A DNA stretch of 53,029 nucleotides, taken from positions 1-53,029 of the forward strand of contig CAJUNQ010000073.1 of the NCBI GenBank assembly GCA_910587835.1. Reading direction: 5' to 3'. The notes beneath the pieces are model-generated. The model ran no database searches and was not told the origin of the DNA. It saw only the letters and a list, made by a program, of their open reading frames with translations. Both the position numbers and the translations under genes were made by a program. Positions 7,330 through 16,498 of the stretch are shown here, piece by piece. Positions within the stretch are counted from its first letter, which is position 1. Each line of letters starts with the position of its first letter. This DNA comes from an uncultured Oscillospiraceae bacterium (GTDB taxonomy: Bacteria; Bacillota; Clostridia; Oscillospirales; Acutalibacteraceae).

Positions 7330-10300
7330 TTACGCCTCCTTTTTCTTCAGCCGTATCACGTCAAAGGTAATGGCAGAGACCTTTTGCACCTGCTGACAGG
7401 GAAAGGCCACCGCGCCGGCCTGCTCCTGCAGGGCCTCCACCCCGCGCAGCAGAGGCCGGGGCCCGTCGTAGGCAAAGTCCTGGTTCAAGGCCCGGATGGG
7501 GAAGGGACGGCGCGCCTCCTTTCCCTCTGCGGAGGGCAGGCTGCTCTCAAAGGCATACCCCCTCGGCCCCCCGGCCGTCTCAGGCAGCAGAGGGACCAGC
7601 CGGTCCCAGGCAGCCCAGGCGGACCGAAAGGCCTGCTGGTTCTCAGGGCTGAGCAGCTGATGGATATCGCTGCACCGCTCATAGCGGCCCTCCGGGTCCA
7701 GGGCGCGCACAAAGCGTTCCAGAATCTCCCCGCTCCTGTCCAGCTGGTAGCGGCTGTGGCTGACCAGCAGGTAGTAGACCGGGTAGGTAAGCCGCACCCG
7801 GCCCAGCCTCTCCTCTATGGCCTCCACGTCCTCCTCTTTCAGCTCGTTGACGATTTTGGGGAAGACCAGGGTCTCGTAATAGAGGCGGCAGTCCTTGCGG
7901 CTGAGGATATCCCTGTCCAGAAACTCCGCAATGCCGGAATGGCACAGCCACAGCTTCTCAAAGTCCGGAGACTGCTCCGCCCGGGAGGGCTCATCCCTGC
8001 CGTCAGAGGGGCAAATCCGCTGGGGGGCCACAAAATAGCTGTCCCACAGCTGCTCGTCCACCCCTTTATAATACAGCTTCAACGCCTCGTAGGCCGGCTC
8101 CTCCAAGGTCAGCCGCGCCCTGGCATAGGCCATGGACCAGGCGTCCAGCAGAGAGCCCGCCCCAAAAGAGAACACCCCCAGGGTATTGCTGCCGCTCTGG
8201 CGGTGCAGGCGCATGGCCAGGTCGTACAGCATGGCGTACTCAAAGGCATAGGCCATGGCATAGCGGCACAGGTAGAAGCTGTTGCGTATCTGGACATTGT
8301 ACCGCATTTTTTCCGCTTGGCTAAAATCCATGCGGATGCAGTCCAGCTTCTGCGCCCCGGTCATATCCTCCCGGGCCAGAAATTCCCGCAGCCTTTTCTG
8401 GTGCTCGTCCACCATTCCCGTCAGGTCTGCAAGCAGCTGCTGAAGCCGGTACCTGGCCCGGGCGGCGGACAAGGCCTCTGAAAGGCCCTGCTCTGTCACA
8501 GTCAACGCCTGACTGCTGAAGGCCAGCCGCTGGCGGACAGCCTCCATCTCCTGGACCCCGCTGCCATCGGTGGGCAGGCGCAGAAAGCAGCTCTCCGCCT
8601 GCAGGAGCTCTATCCACCGGTCCTTTCGCTGGTCGTTGCGCTGGACCTCCGAGCCCTCCTCCCTGTGGTAGGCCCCGTCCACCTCAATCAGCAGCCGCAC
8701 CTGGTTTTCCTGACACAGGGCAAAGTCAATCCGGCTGTGCTCCCGGTAGGCCAGCAGCTCCTCCGGGGCGTCTGTGACAGCGGCGGCCTCTGCAACCGCT
8801 GTCAGGGGCAGCTCGCTGAGGACGGTATACTCCTCTCCAAAATTCTCCGCCAGGGCCTGGGCCACGCAGCGGGCCGGGGCCGAAGCCTCCTCCCGGGAGC
8901 CACGCTTGGCCCCGGAAATCCGGCGGAGCCGGGGCGTGTGGTCAAACACCGACGTGACGCCGGAGCGGTGCAGGCCAAACTCTCCCTGGGGCTGGGGGCA
9001 GCGCTCTGCAATATAGGCCAGCAGCTTGCGGTAGTACATGCCCTTTGCAGGCTCCTTCTCCTGGCCGTTGGGCAGAACATACCCGGTCAGCTCCTGCTGC
9101 AGCTCCTCTGGCAGCCACTGGGAGGAGGTGATGACCGTGAGCTCCCGCTTGGCCCGGGACACCGCCACATTCACCAGCCGCTTCTGCTGGCACCAGGCCT
9201 CCTCCCCCTTGTAGTAGTCCTCCGCAGTCAGAAGAAACACCGCGCTGAACCCCTTGCCCTGGGCCCGGTGGATGGTCAGCCGGGGGATGTCCTCCATGGC
9301 AAGCCGGTCCTCGCCGCCTCCTGCCACATCCAGGTTGTCCGAGACCTCCTGGTCCTCCAGGCCCAGCCCCCGAAGCCGCTGAGGCAGCAGCTGGCCCAGC
9401 TGCTCGATAGGCCCCCGGAAGGGGCAGATCACCGCCACGCTGAATTTTGGGTCCCGCAGCCGCTGGGCCAGCCGGGGCAGCTCCTCCCGCAAAAGGATCT
9501 CCACCTGCCGCCGGTTCTGGGTCTGATAGCGGGCTCTTTCCCCGCTCTCCTCCTGGGTGGGGCGGGCCTCTTTGTGCTTTTCGCAGTAGTCCCCCTCATA
9601 CCACACCGCCCGCATACAAAACGCCCCGTCGTCCTGGACAGCCACCTGCAGCTGGTTGTCATAAATGTACTGATTGCAGAAGCCGATGATGGAGGGGTGG
9701 CAGCGGTAGTGCATATTCAGCAAGGTGGAGGGCATGCCGGGAAAGACCTCCCCGCAGGCGCTGAGAAAGCTCTTTCCCTCCTGCTCCATGTAGACCAGGG
9801 GGACGTCTCCCCTCTCCTTTGCCAGCTCTTCCAGACTGTCGTGAATAATGGGCGTTAGCTGCTGGTCGTCGCCAATGACCACCAGCTGGCGGGCGCAGCT
9901 CATGGCAATCATGCCCAGCATGACGCTCATCTGAGAGCACTCGTCCGCAATTACAAAGTCGAATTGATGGTCAAACCCAGTCTTTTCGTCAAATATTTTC
10001 CGCAAGGAGTGCACTGTGCTGGAAAACACCGGATAGCGTCCCAGATATGCCGGGTCCACCGGCCGGCCGCTGGGGTCAATGGCGGACACGTCCTCTCCCA
10101 GAGCCTCCCGCTGCTCCCGCCAGTCCTTCACGTTCTGCTTGCTGCCCAGCACGGCAAAGCTGCCGTAAATCTCTTTCAGCATGGGGTCGCTGGCCCGGCC
10201 CTCCTCCAGCTTCTCGTAGATATTGTTCAACGCCTCGTGGTTGGTGGACACCACGGCAATGGTCTTTTCCGGGTGCATACGGCGGATGACCGCGATGAGG

Positions 10301-10626
10301 TTGAGGATGGTCTCTGTTTTGCCTGTGCCGGGCGGGCCCTGCACCAAAGAGACCGGAGAGGCCAAGGCCCGGGCAATGGCCCGCAGCTGCTCAGGGTAGG
10401 GGGGCGTGACCTGGCTGACATAGGGCATAAGCTCCTCCCATGGCAGGGGCTCCCCTGCCGGCGGGAGAGAGACGTCCCCTAAAAAGGCCCGGACCAGGGC
10501 ATTCTGCTCCTGAGGCTGGCTTTTGCAGAAAAAGAATTCCAGGGAGAAGCCCATCGACCTGCCGGTTTTCGGGTCCCGGCCGGTGCGGGCAGCCGCTTCC
10601 CGGTAATAGTTCCAGATGGCATCCAT
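7330..10626 (-). CDS. SF1 helicase with PD-(D/E)XK-like and methyltransferase-like domains
   Basis: Large multidomain protein of 1098 aa. N-terminal half: a DNA2/NAM7-type SF1 helicase with Walker A GPPGTGKT (residues 97-104), DEC motif II (about 228), GDDQQLTP motif III (about 252) and VNVAVSRAKREL motif VI (about 485-497). Middle: a DUF2726/VSR-like endonuclease fold with IDFALC and LLIEVDGAYH (candidate Asp 634, Glu 648, Asp 650). C-terminal: VFSFGAGSLLDAWSMAYA (about 818-835), resembling a motif-I glycine loop of class I methyltransferases, probably degenerate. The ORF opens upstream at 10740, but the ATG at 10626 has AAAGGAG 7 nt before it and is the supported start. The gene precedes the coupled KAP ATPase. 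The domain mix resembles defence proteins; the helicase assignment is firm and the two others are less so. Confidence 0.88.
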   Translation of the reverse strand: MDAIWNYYREAAARTGRDPKTGRSMGFSLEFFFCKSQPQEQNALVRAFLGDVSLPPAGEPLPWEELMPYVSQVTPPYPEQLRAIARALASPVSLVQGPPGTGKTETILNLIAVIRRMHPEKTIAVVSTNHEALNNIYEKLEEGRASDPMLKEIYGSFAVLGSKQNVKDWREQREALGEDVSAIDPSGRPVDPAYLGRYPVFSSTVHSLRKIFDEKTGFDHQFDFVIADECSQMSVMLGMIAMSCARQLVVIGDDQQLTPIIHDSLEELAKERGDVPLVYMEQEGKSFLSACGEVFPGMPSTLLNMHYRCHPSIIGFCNQYIYDNQLQVAVQDDGAFCMRAVWYEGDYCEKHKEARPTQEESGERARYQTQNRRQVEILLREELPRLAQRLRDPKFSVAVICPFRGPIEQLGQLLPQRLRGLGLEDQEVSDNLDVAGGGEDRLAMEDIPRLTIHRAQGKGFSAVFLLTAEDYYKGEEAWCQQKRLVNVAVSRAKRELTVITSSQWLPEELQQELTGYVLPNGQEKEPAKGMYYRKLLAYIAERCPQPQGEFGLHRSGVTSVFDHTPRLRRISGAKRGSREEASAPARCVAQALAENFGEEYTVLSELPLTAVAEAAAVTDAPEELLAYREHSRIDFALCQENQVRLLIEVDGAYHREEGSEVQRNDQRKDRWIELLQAESCFLRLPTDGSGVQEMEAVRQRLAFSSQALTVTEQGLSEALSAARARYRLQQLLADLTGMVDEHQKRLREFLAREDMTGAQKLDCIRMDFSQAEKMRYNVQIRNSFYLCRYAMAYAFEYAMLYDLAMRLHRQSGSNTLGVFSFGAGSLLDAWSMAYARARLTLEEPAYEALKLYYKGVDEQLWDSYFVAPQRICPSDGRDEPSRAEQSPDFEKLWLCHSGIAEFLDRDILSRKDCRLYYETLVFPKIVNELKEEDVEAIEERLGRVRLTYPVYYLLVSHSRYQLDRSGEILERFVRALDPEGRYERCSDIHQLLSPENQQAFRSAWAAWDRLVPLLPETAGGPRGYAFESSLPSAEGKEARRPFPIRALNQDFAYDGPRPLLRGVEALQEQAGAVAFPCQQVQKVSAITFDVIRLKKKEA

Positions 10627-10654
10627 TCTAACGCTCCTTTCCAGGATATGGCAT

Positions 10655-10748
10655 AAGAACCTGTACCAACAGGACCAGCCCCCGGCCCGCCCACCGCTGC
10701 GGAGCAGGAGGGAAAAGCCGTGAGCTGAGCCTATTGGCACAGGTTCTT
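10655..10748. repeat. 94-bp unit with 19-bp terminal inverted repeats
   Basis: Left arm 10655-10673 and right arm 10730-10748 are inverted copies, matching at 17 of 19 positions (AAGAACCTGT and CCAA blocks are shared). The 56-bp centre is GC-rich. On the plus strand the right arm is followed by GTTTTT. The unit sits in the leader of the helicase gene, 6 bp past the stop codon of the upstream DUF1848 gene. It could be a MITE-like remnant or a large RNA hairpin that controls read-through. Confidence 0.7.
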
Positions 10749-10753
10749 GTTTT

Positions 10754-11704
10754 TCAGAATAAGCTTAGTTGAACCGCCTCTTCCCCAGGCTCCTTGCGGA
10801 AAGACCGCACCGGACGGACTGTGACCTTGTCCTCGGGGAGAAGCCGGCTGCACAGCAAGGGAGAGCTTACATCATAGCCAGCGGCTCTTGCGGCCACCAC
10901 CTGGGGCCGGTAGTTGGCATAGCAGTACACACAGCCGTGGGTGCAGGTGTCGTAGGCGCCGATGTCCTCGCACTTCAGGCAGCGGCACCCAGGACGCTGG
11001 CTGTCGGGCCTGGCCTGCAGCTTGCAGCCAATCAGCCGCTCAATCAAAGCGCCGTCAATACAGCTGTTGTGCTCTATGCCGTACCGCTCCAAGGGGAGGT
11101 CCTCTGCGCAGGCGGCCATGACCAAGCCGTTTTTGCGGGCAATGTCAGCCGCTGCCCGCAAAAAGCGGTCCAGCTCCTCCGGGGGCAGCTGATACGCACC
11201 CAGCCGGGAGAGAGCCCCGGCGTTTTTAGAGGGGTACAGGTCCACCAGGCTGACCACGCATTTCTCCGTCAGACCCCGGAGGGCCCGGGCAAGCCTGCTG
11301 AGGCTTTCCAGGTGGTACGCCGGCGTATAGGTGCGGGTGAACAGAATGGGGTCGTACCGCCACACCACCCGCTCCTTGCCCAGCCGCTCTGCCAAGCCGG
11401 CAAAAGCCCCAAGCCGCTGGTCCAGAGGAGGGACATGGGGCTCCACCTCGCTCCCATAGCTGTTGAGAGTGTACTGGAAGTAATAGGCATAGGGCCTCAG
11501 CTCCTCCAAACGGGGAAGCATGGGACCGGGGTCCTTGGTCCAGAATACGATGCAGTCCGTGGTCTCGGGAGAAAGCTGGATGCGGCTTACCTGGTGGGCG
11601 CTCATGGGGTTCCGCACGCAGACAAAGCCCTCCTTCAGGCGCTGAAAGAACCACTCGGAATAAAAAGCCGGAATGTCCGTCCGCCTGCTGACGCTTAAAA
11701 TCAT
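10754..11704 (-). CDS. DUF1848 family Fe-S protein
   Basis: 316-aa protein of the DUF1848 family, which is distantly related to radical-SAM TIM barrels and has no assigned reaction. Seen: the conserved N-terminus (ILSVSRRTDIPAFYSEWF), the FWTKDP and VWRYDPI segments, and a Cys cluster CLKC...CTHGCVYCYAN near residues 245-265 that would bind a metal or Fe-S cluster. The ORF is open to 11776, but GGGAGGGG lies 6 nt before the ATG at 11704, which fixes the start. It has its own consensus promoter. The helicase-KAP pair lies downstream on the same strand, so read-through could join the three genes; a shared function is not shown. Confidence 0.85.
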   Translation of the reverse strand: MILSVSRRTDIPAFYSEWFFQRLKEGFVCVRNPMSAHQVSRIQLSPETTDCIVFWTKDPGPMLPRLEELRPYAYYFQYTLNSYGSEVEPHVPPLDQRLGAFAGLAERLGKERVVWRYDPILFTRTYTPAYHLESLSRLARALRGLTEKCVVSLVDLYPSKNAGALSRLGAYQLPPEELDRFLRAAADIARKNGLVMAACAEDLPLERYGIEHNSCIDGALIERLIGCKLQARPDSQRPGCRCLKCEDIGAYDTCTHGCVYCYANYRPQVVAARAAGYDVSSPLLCSRLLPEDKVTVRPVRSFRKEPGEEAVQLSLF

Positions 11705-11747
11705 TGGCATCCCCTCCCTGCGCTGGTTCGACATGATGGTACAATTT

Positions 11748-11776
11748 ATTTTACCACTGGGGACAGGGGCTGTCAA
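11748..11776 (-). promoter_or_regulatory. Sigma-A promoter of the DUF1848 gene
   Basis: On the minus strand: TTGACA (11776-11771), 17-bp spacer, TAAAAT (11753-11748). Confidence 0.88.
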
Positions 11777-12263
11777 CGGGTACTTACCGGGAGGCCAATG
11801 GTATTGGGGGATGGTCTGCCGGACACTGGCGGACCTTTTGCAGCCTTACTCCGCAGAGTATCCCCACACAAGAACGGCGCGGCTGTGCCCGCAGGCTCTT
11901 CTGACTTTCGGACAGGGAGCTGTTCTGATCCGTGGTATCGTGAACCTGCCATTTCCGAATTGACCGGCTGCGAGTCCGCTGTCTGACCTGTGGTCAAAGG
12001 CGTGGGGCTGACTTGACTGCGATAACCCGACCTGACTGTGACAATCCGACTTGCCAAAGGCAAGCCGGCGGCGCGGCCTCACCCCGTTCCGGCTGAGATT
12101 CAGAAGCAAGATGCCGCCTCGCGCCTCTGCTGTCTGCGCCGCCATTTTAAGGGGATTTGCTCCGCAAGGTCAGAAGACCGCCTCCGATGGCCGAGTTCAC
12201 GACGTGAGCTCGCAGGCTTTTGTCCTGACCCCATCAGGGGCCTGGCGCACAACTTGTGTGTAA
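11777..12263. other. Gene-free intergenic region with small hairpins
   Basis: No ORF here has a ribosome binding site or a recognisable product. Two short hairpins with 3-nt loops are visible: CTTGCC-AAA-GGCAAG (12050-12064) and GAGTTCAC-GAC-GTGAGCTC (12193-12211, one wobble pair). Confidence 0.55.
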
Positions 12264-12480
12264 CACAATGTCAACGGGACACGCTATTCTGCCCGCCCCG
12301 GCCAGTCAACGCTCGACCTATGCGCAGCACAATGTCAACGGGACGTGCTATTCTGCCCGCCTCGGGCGGTTGACGCTCGACTTATGTACAGCACAATGTC
12401 AACGGGACGCGCTATTCTGCCCGCCCCGGCCAGTCAACACTCGACCTGTGTGCGGCACAATGTCAATGGGGTACGCAATT
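12264..12480. repeat. 64-bp tandem repeat, about 3.4 copies
   Basis: Units start at 12264, 12328, 12392 and 12456, an exact 64-bp period. Each begins CACAATGTCAACGGGAC and holds TATTCTGCCCGCC, then (in most units) CCAGTCAACRCTCGAC. The last copy stops after about 25 bp. On the minus strand every unit begins with TTGACA, a -35-like hexamer, but no matching -10 lies 17 bp on. The period is not a multiple of three, so it is not coding. Confidence 0.85.
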
Positions 12481-12651
12481 TTACCCTCCAAAATCCCCGC
12501 TGCCCCCTCCCACCCCCAAACTGCGGACAGACCCTATTGCCAGCCCTCCCCCCGCGCTGGCTGCGCCTATGCGCTGACTTCGTCAACTCAGCGCCCCGGG
12601 AATTGCCTGCGGGACACCCGCCGCAAGTTGGGTCCAGCGTCACGCTGGGGG

Positions 12652-12680
12652 TTGATTTGTAGGGGGGGATGTGGTAAAAT
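12652..12680 (+). promoter_or_regulatory. Promoter of the histidine kinase operon
   Basis: TTGATT (12652-12657), 17-bp spacer, TAAAAT (12675-12680). It lies about 50 bp before the kinase start. The 170 bp between the tandem repeat and this promoter show nothing else. Confidence 0.75.
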
Positions 12681-12731
12681 GTGTTTACTTGGTTTGTGTG
12701 AAATTTTGGTTGAATGAAAGGATGTTTCATC

Positions 12732-14609
12732 ATGGATGAGCGCGCGCTGCATTCCGCCTGGGACGGGGCCGGCATCCCGGTTGCCGCCTTTGCCCCCGGC
12801 GGCAGAAGGGACCTGTATCAGAATCCTCTGGCTCAGGCCCTGACCGGCGGCCGCCTGCTGGAGGTTCTGCCCGCCCCCGAGGCTCAGGCTCTCTGCCGCG
12901 CGCTGGACGGCCACCCGGCTCCCCCCCTCTTTCTCCACCTGCGGGAGCAGGTCTTTTCCACCGCTGTCTTCCCCCAGGGCCAGGCCATGATCTGCCTGCT
13001 CAACCCAGTCACAGAATACTATAATCAGAATCAGTCCGCCCTGGACGAGGCCCTGATGGCCAGCAAGGCCAAAACCAGCTTCCTCTCTGAAATGTCCCAC
13101 GACATACGCACCCCCATGGGCGCTATTGTGGGCCTGACGGAGATTGCCCTGGGCCAGCGCGACGCCTCCCTGAAGGTGCGGGAATGCCTGGAAAAAATCA
13201 AGGTGGCCTCCGCCCATATGATGTCCCTGCTCAACGAGGTTCTGGACATGTCCCGCATTGAAAGCGGCCGGGTGCAGATTCAGCCGGAGAGTGCCAGCAT
13301 TGCCGACCTGCTCCACGAAATCCTCATTGTCGCCCGCCCCCAGGCCGACGCCAAGGGCCTGGAATTCCACCTGAGAATGGGGCAGGTGGTGGAGGAGGAG
13401 CTGGTGCTGGACCCGGTGCGGCTGAAGCAGGTCTGCCTGAACCTGCTCTCCAACGCAGTTAAATACACTCCCCGGGGAGGAAGGGTGGAGCTGACCTTTG
13501 CCGTGCTCGCCGGCAGGGCTCCCGGCCAGACCGTCATGGAGCTTACCGTAAAGGACAACGGCATTGGTATGAGCCGGGAATTTCTCACCAAGCTTTTCAC
13601 TCCCTTTGAGCGGGAGCAGAAGTCCTCTGTCAACAAGATTCAGGGCACGGGCCTGGGCATGGCCATTACCAAAAGTCTGGTAGAGCTGATGGGCGGGGTG
13701 ATCTGCGTGGAGAGCGAGCCGGATCAGGGCAGCTGCTTTACCATCCGCATCCCCTTTCCTGTGGCAGAGGGCAGCCGCCCCGACTGGACCCTGCTGCAGG
13801 ACCGCCGGGTTTTGCTGCTGGACAGCGACTGCCACCAGGCCGGGCTCACCCTGGAGCTGCTTCACGGCCTGGGCATGGCTGCGGACTGGGCCCAGGACGC
13901 GGACGCCGCCGGGGAGTATATCAACAACGCGGACCTGGACGGAGTGGAATACCATGCTGTGCTTACTGCCGAGCAGCTTCGGGGGGCGGAGGTGACCCTG
14001 CTTCTGCCGGAGCTGCGCCGCCGCCTGGGCAGCAGCCTGCCCATTCTGCTGCTCACGGCCAATGATTGGAGCCAGCTGGAAACCGTCTTTACCCGGGCAG
14101 GGGCGGACGGCTTTATCCCCCTGCCCCTGTTCCGCAGCCGCCTGGCCGCAGGGCTGCTGGCCTGCACCCAGGACAGCGGCCTCAGGGAGCTCAGACAGGA
14201 GAGCGCCTGCGACCTCACCGGCCACCGCCTGCTGCTGGCCGAGGACAATGAGCTCAACCGGGAGATTGCCCAGGAGCTGATTGGCGGCAGCGGGGCGGTC
14301 ATCGACTGCGCCGAGGACGGAAAGCAGGCGGTGGAGCGGTTCGCAGCCTCAGCCGCCGGGCAGTACGACGCCATTCTCATGGACATTCAGATGCCGGTGA
14401 TGAACGGCCTGGACGCGGCCCGGTCCATCCGCCGGCTGGACCGGCCGGACGCTTCCACTGTCCCCATTATCGCCATGACTGCCAACGCCTTTGTGGAGGA
14501 TGTGAAAAGCTCGCTGGACGCGGGCATGAACGCCCACATCTCCAAGCCCCTGGACATGGAGAAGGTGTTTGCCACCATTGAGGAGCTGCTGGGCAGGAGG
14601 GCCACATGA
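12732..14609 (+). CDS. Cytoplasmic hybrid sensor histidine kinase with receiver domain
   Basis: 625-aa soluble hybrid kinase. Order: a short PAS-like N-terminus (1-100), HisKA with SEMSHDIRTP (phospho-acceptor His 123), HATPase with NLLSNAVKYT (237-246), DNGIGM and GTGLGMAI, then a pseudo-receiver (about 360-475) whose acceptor position reads AVLTAEQ without an Asp, then a true receiver with LLLAEDNE and MDIQMPVMNG (acceptor Asp 551). There is no membrane segment, so the signal is internal or comes from a partner. The ATG at 12732 is chosen because AAAGGA lies 9 nt upstream; the ORF itself opens 6 codons earlier. The stop overlaps the next start by 4 bp (ATGA), pairing it with the degenerate HD-GYP protein, the likely output or regulator. 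Confidence 0.9.
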   Translation: MDERALHSAWDGAGIPVAAFAPGGRRDLYQNPLAQALTGGRLLEVLPAPEAQALCRALDGHPAPPLFLHLREQVFSTAVFPQGQAMICLLNPVTEYYNQNQSALDEALMASKAKTSFLSEMSHDIRTPMGAIVGLTEIALGQRDASLKVRECLEKIKVASAHMMSLLNEVLDMSRIESGRVQIQPESASIADLLHEILIVARPQADAKGLEFHLRMGQVVEEELVLDPVRLKQVCLNLLSNAVKYTPRGGRVELTFAVLAGRAPGQTVMELTVKDNGIGMSREFLTKLFTPFEREQKSSVNKIQGTGLGMAITKSLVELMGGVICVESEPDQGSCFTIRIPFPVAEGSRPDWTLLQDRRVLLLDSDCHQAGLTLELLHGLGMAADWAQDADAAGEYINNADLDGVEYHAVLTAEQLRGAEVTLLLPELRRRLGSSLPILLLTANDWSQLETVFTRAGADGFIPLPLFRSRLAAGLLACTQDSGLRELRQESACDLTGHRLLLAEDNELNREIAQELIGGSGAVIDCAEDGKQAVERFAASAAGQYDAILMDIQMPVMNGLDAARSIRRLDRPDASTVPIIAMTANAFVEDVKSSLDAGMNAHISKPLDMEKVFATIEELLGRRAT

Positions 14610-16450
14610 GGGAGTATCAGGAAAAATACATTGCCAACCTGCGGCAGGTCTTTCAGCTGAACGCTCCCCCTGCCTCCATTCCCCAGGACGGGGCCGCCTA
14701 TGCCCGGGAGCGGGCCGGCCGGGCGGAGGAAATCCGCCGGCTCTCGGAGGAAAACACCCGTCTGCTCCGCCGGGAGCTGTTCCCGATTCTCGACAACATT
14801 GTCTCCGCCGGTGAGAAGGACGTCCGCAGCCTGCAGCTTTTTGCCGCAGCCCTGCAGGACAGGGGGGCCTACCTGGACCTGGTGCTGTGCTATAGCCTGC
14901 ACAGCGCCCTGATTACCTATGCCCGCCACTGGAATAAAAGGGATATGCTCATCCGGGAGCTGTACCAGGGGGCCATGGCTTTGTTCTATATGCAGGACAT
15001 TCTCATGTCAGCCCAGCAGACCCCCTATCAGTGGAAGCTGCGGATGCTGTTCGGCGAGGCGGCGTCCTATATCAAGCAGTATGACCAGATTGAGGACATG
15101 GAGACCCGGGGGTACATCCACCGGGCCATGGGCAACCTGGCTCTGGCCTCCTCGGGCCTGAACCATGAGGACGGCCTGCGGAAAATGACAGCCATCCGCC
15201 GGTCCCTGCGGTTTCTCAACGACCCGGTCTATCACGAAAAGTCCCCCGGCCTGCCCTGGGAGCTGTATATCTACAAGTCCCACCAGGAGCGCACCACAGC
15301 CCTGGGCCTGCTGCGGGCCGGAGAGAACGACCCCCAGGTGCTGCGGGAGGTGATGGAGAGCGCCGAGTATGTGATGGACCAGCAGCGGGAGGCCGCCAGA
15401 GAGCGGGGCCAAACGCCCGCCCTGCGCTGGCAGTATGCCTATGAGGCTGCCCAGTACCACTGCGGGGTGCGGCCCCTGAGCTATCTGCTGGGGTGGATGG
15501 AGCAGGTCTATATGGAGCGGGACGAGAGGGACTACAGCCCGGAGGGCATTTACCGCAATATGTTCCTTCCCGCCCTGTACGCCGCCTATTTTGAGGGCGA
15601 CCCGGAGCACCGGGCCAAAAAGAAGGAGATCATGGGCCTGATGTACCGGCGCATGACCAAATATGTCCGCCGGATGCCGGACAATCAGCTCAGCGAGTCC
15701 ACCCAGAAGAACCTGCTGGCCTGCCTGAACAGCTTTGTGGAATACCCTGACGGCATTCTGGAAAAGGACTTTATTCTGGAGCTGGTGGCCTGCCGCAACC
15801 CGGACGGCTATGTGTCCTCCCGCATGGCCGCGGAGATTGGGGTGATGCTCACCGACCTGGCTCTGGAACAGGAGCCCCAGCTGCTGGCAGGGGCCCTGGG
15901 CTGCAGGAACGGCCAGGAGGCCGCTGCCCGCCGGGAGGAGCTGCGCACCTTTGTCTACGAGGGCTGTATGCTGCACAATGTGGGGGTCATGTCCTTTCAG
16001 CACTTTGTGCGGCGCATTGGCCGCAGCTGGCTGGAAGAGGAAAAGGAGATGTACCAGTGCCATGTGTACTCCGGAGAGGTCATGCTGTCTCAGAGCGAGT
16101 CTACCCGGCCCTACCGCTGGGCGGCGCTGGGGCATCACCGGTTCTACGACGGCAGCGGCGGCTACCCTGAGGAGTATTGCCGGGAGGCGGACCCCAACCC
16201 CATGCTCACCGACCTGATCAGCGCGGCGGTGCACCTGGTGCGGCTGCTGGACGACCGGATGCACCTCACCTCCCGGCCCCTGAGCCTGGAGGAGGCCCTG
16301 ACGCAGATTCGGGCAGACGGCGGGACCCGGCTGGCCCCCCACTGGGCCCGGCTGCTCTGTGAGCTGGAGCCCCGGCTGCGGGTCTATCTGAAGGACGGCC
16401 AGGCAAAGGCCTATGAGGAGGTCTTCGCCCTGCTGCGCCTGCGGGAATAG
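14606..16450 (+). CDS. Large protein with degenerate C-terminal HD-GYP domain
   Basis: 614 aa. The first 440 residues are helical and unrecognised. The C-terminal 150 residues follow the HD-GYP plan: LHNVGV (457-458 His-Asn where HD is expected), a second His in QCHVYSGEVML (486), the HH pair in GHHRFYDGSGGYP (510-511, GYP kept as GGYP), and LISAAVHLVRLLDDR where the family has a VAD-x-DAL block. Loss of the HD aspartate and the later Asp suggests it no longer cleaves cyclic-di-GMP and may bind a nucleotide or partner instead. It overlaps the histidine kinase gene by 4 bp, so the two probably form one signalling unit. Confidence 0.75.
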   Translation: MREYQEKYIANLRQVFQLNAPPASIPQDGAAYARERAGRAEEIRRLSEENTRLLRRELFPILDNIVSAGEKDVRSLQLFAAALQDRGAYLDLVLCYSLHSALITYARHWNKRDMLIRELYQGAMALFYMQDILMSAQQTPYQWKLRMLFGEAASYIKQYDQIEDMETRGYIHRAMGNLALASSGLNHEDGLRKMTAIRRSLRFLNDPVYHEKSPGLPWELYIYKSHQERTTALGLLRAGENDPQVLREVMESAEYVMDQQREAARERGQTPALRWQYAYEAAQYHCGVRPLSYLLGWMEQVYMERDERDYSPEGIYRNMFLPALYAAYFEGDPEHRAKKKEIMGLMYRRMTKYVRRMPDNQLSESTQKNLLACLNSFVEYPDGILEKDFILELVACRNPDGYVSSRMAAEIGVMLTDLALEQEPQLLAGALGCRNGQEAAARREELRTFVYEGCMLHNVGVMSFQHFVRRIGRSWLEEEKEMYQCHVYSGEVMLSQSESTRPYRWAALGHHRFYDGSGGYPEEYCREADPNPMLTDLISAAVHLVRLLDDRMHLTSRPLSLEEALTQIRADGGTRLAPHWARLLCELEPRLRVYLKDGQAKAYEEVFALLRLRE

Positions 16451-16498
16451 CGGTTCCCACCGCCCTTGATTCATTTTTTTAAGAAAGAAGGTACTTCC

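Noticed and set aside
12256..12717. ORFs through the 64-bp repeat as a repeat protein
   Set aside because: A 64-bp unit shifts the frame at every copy, so no repeated peptide is formed.
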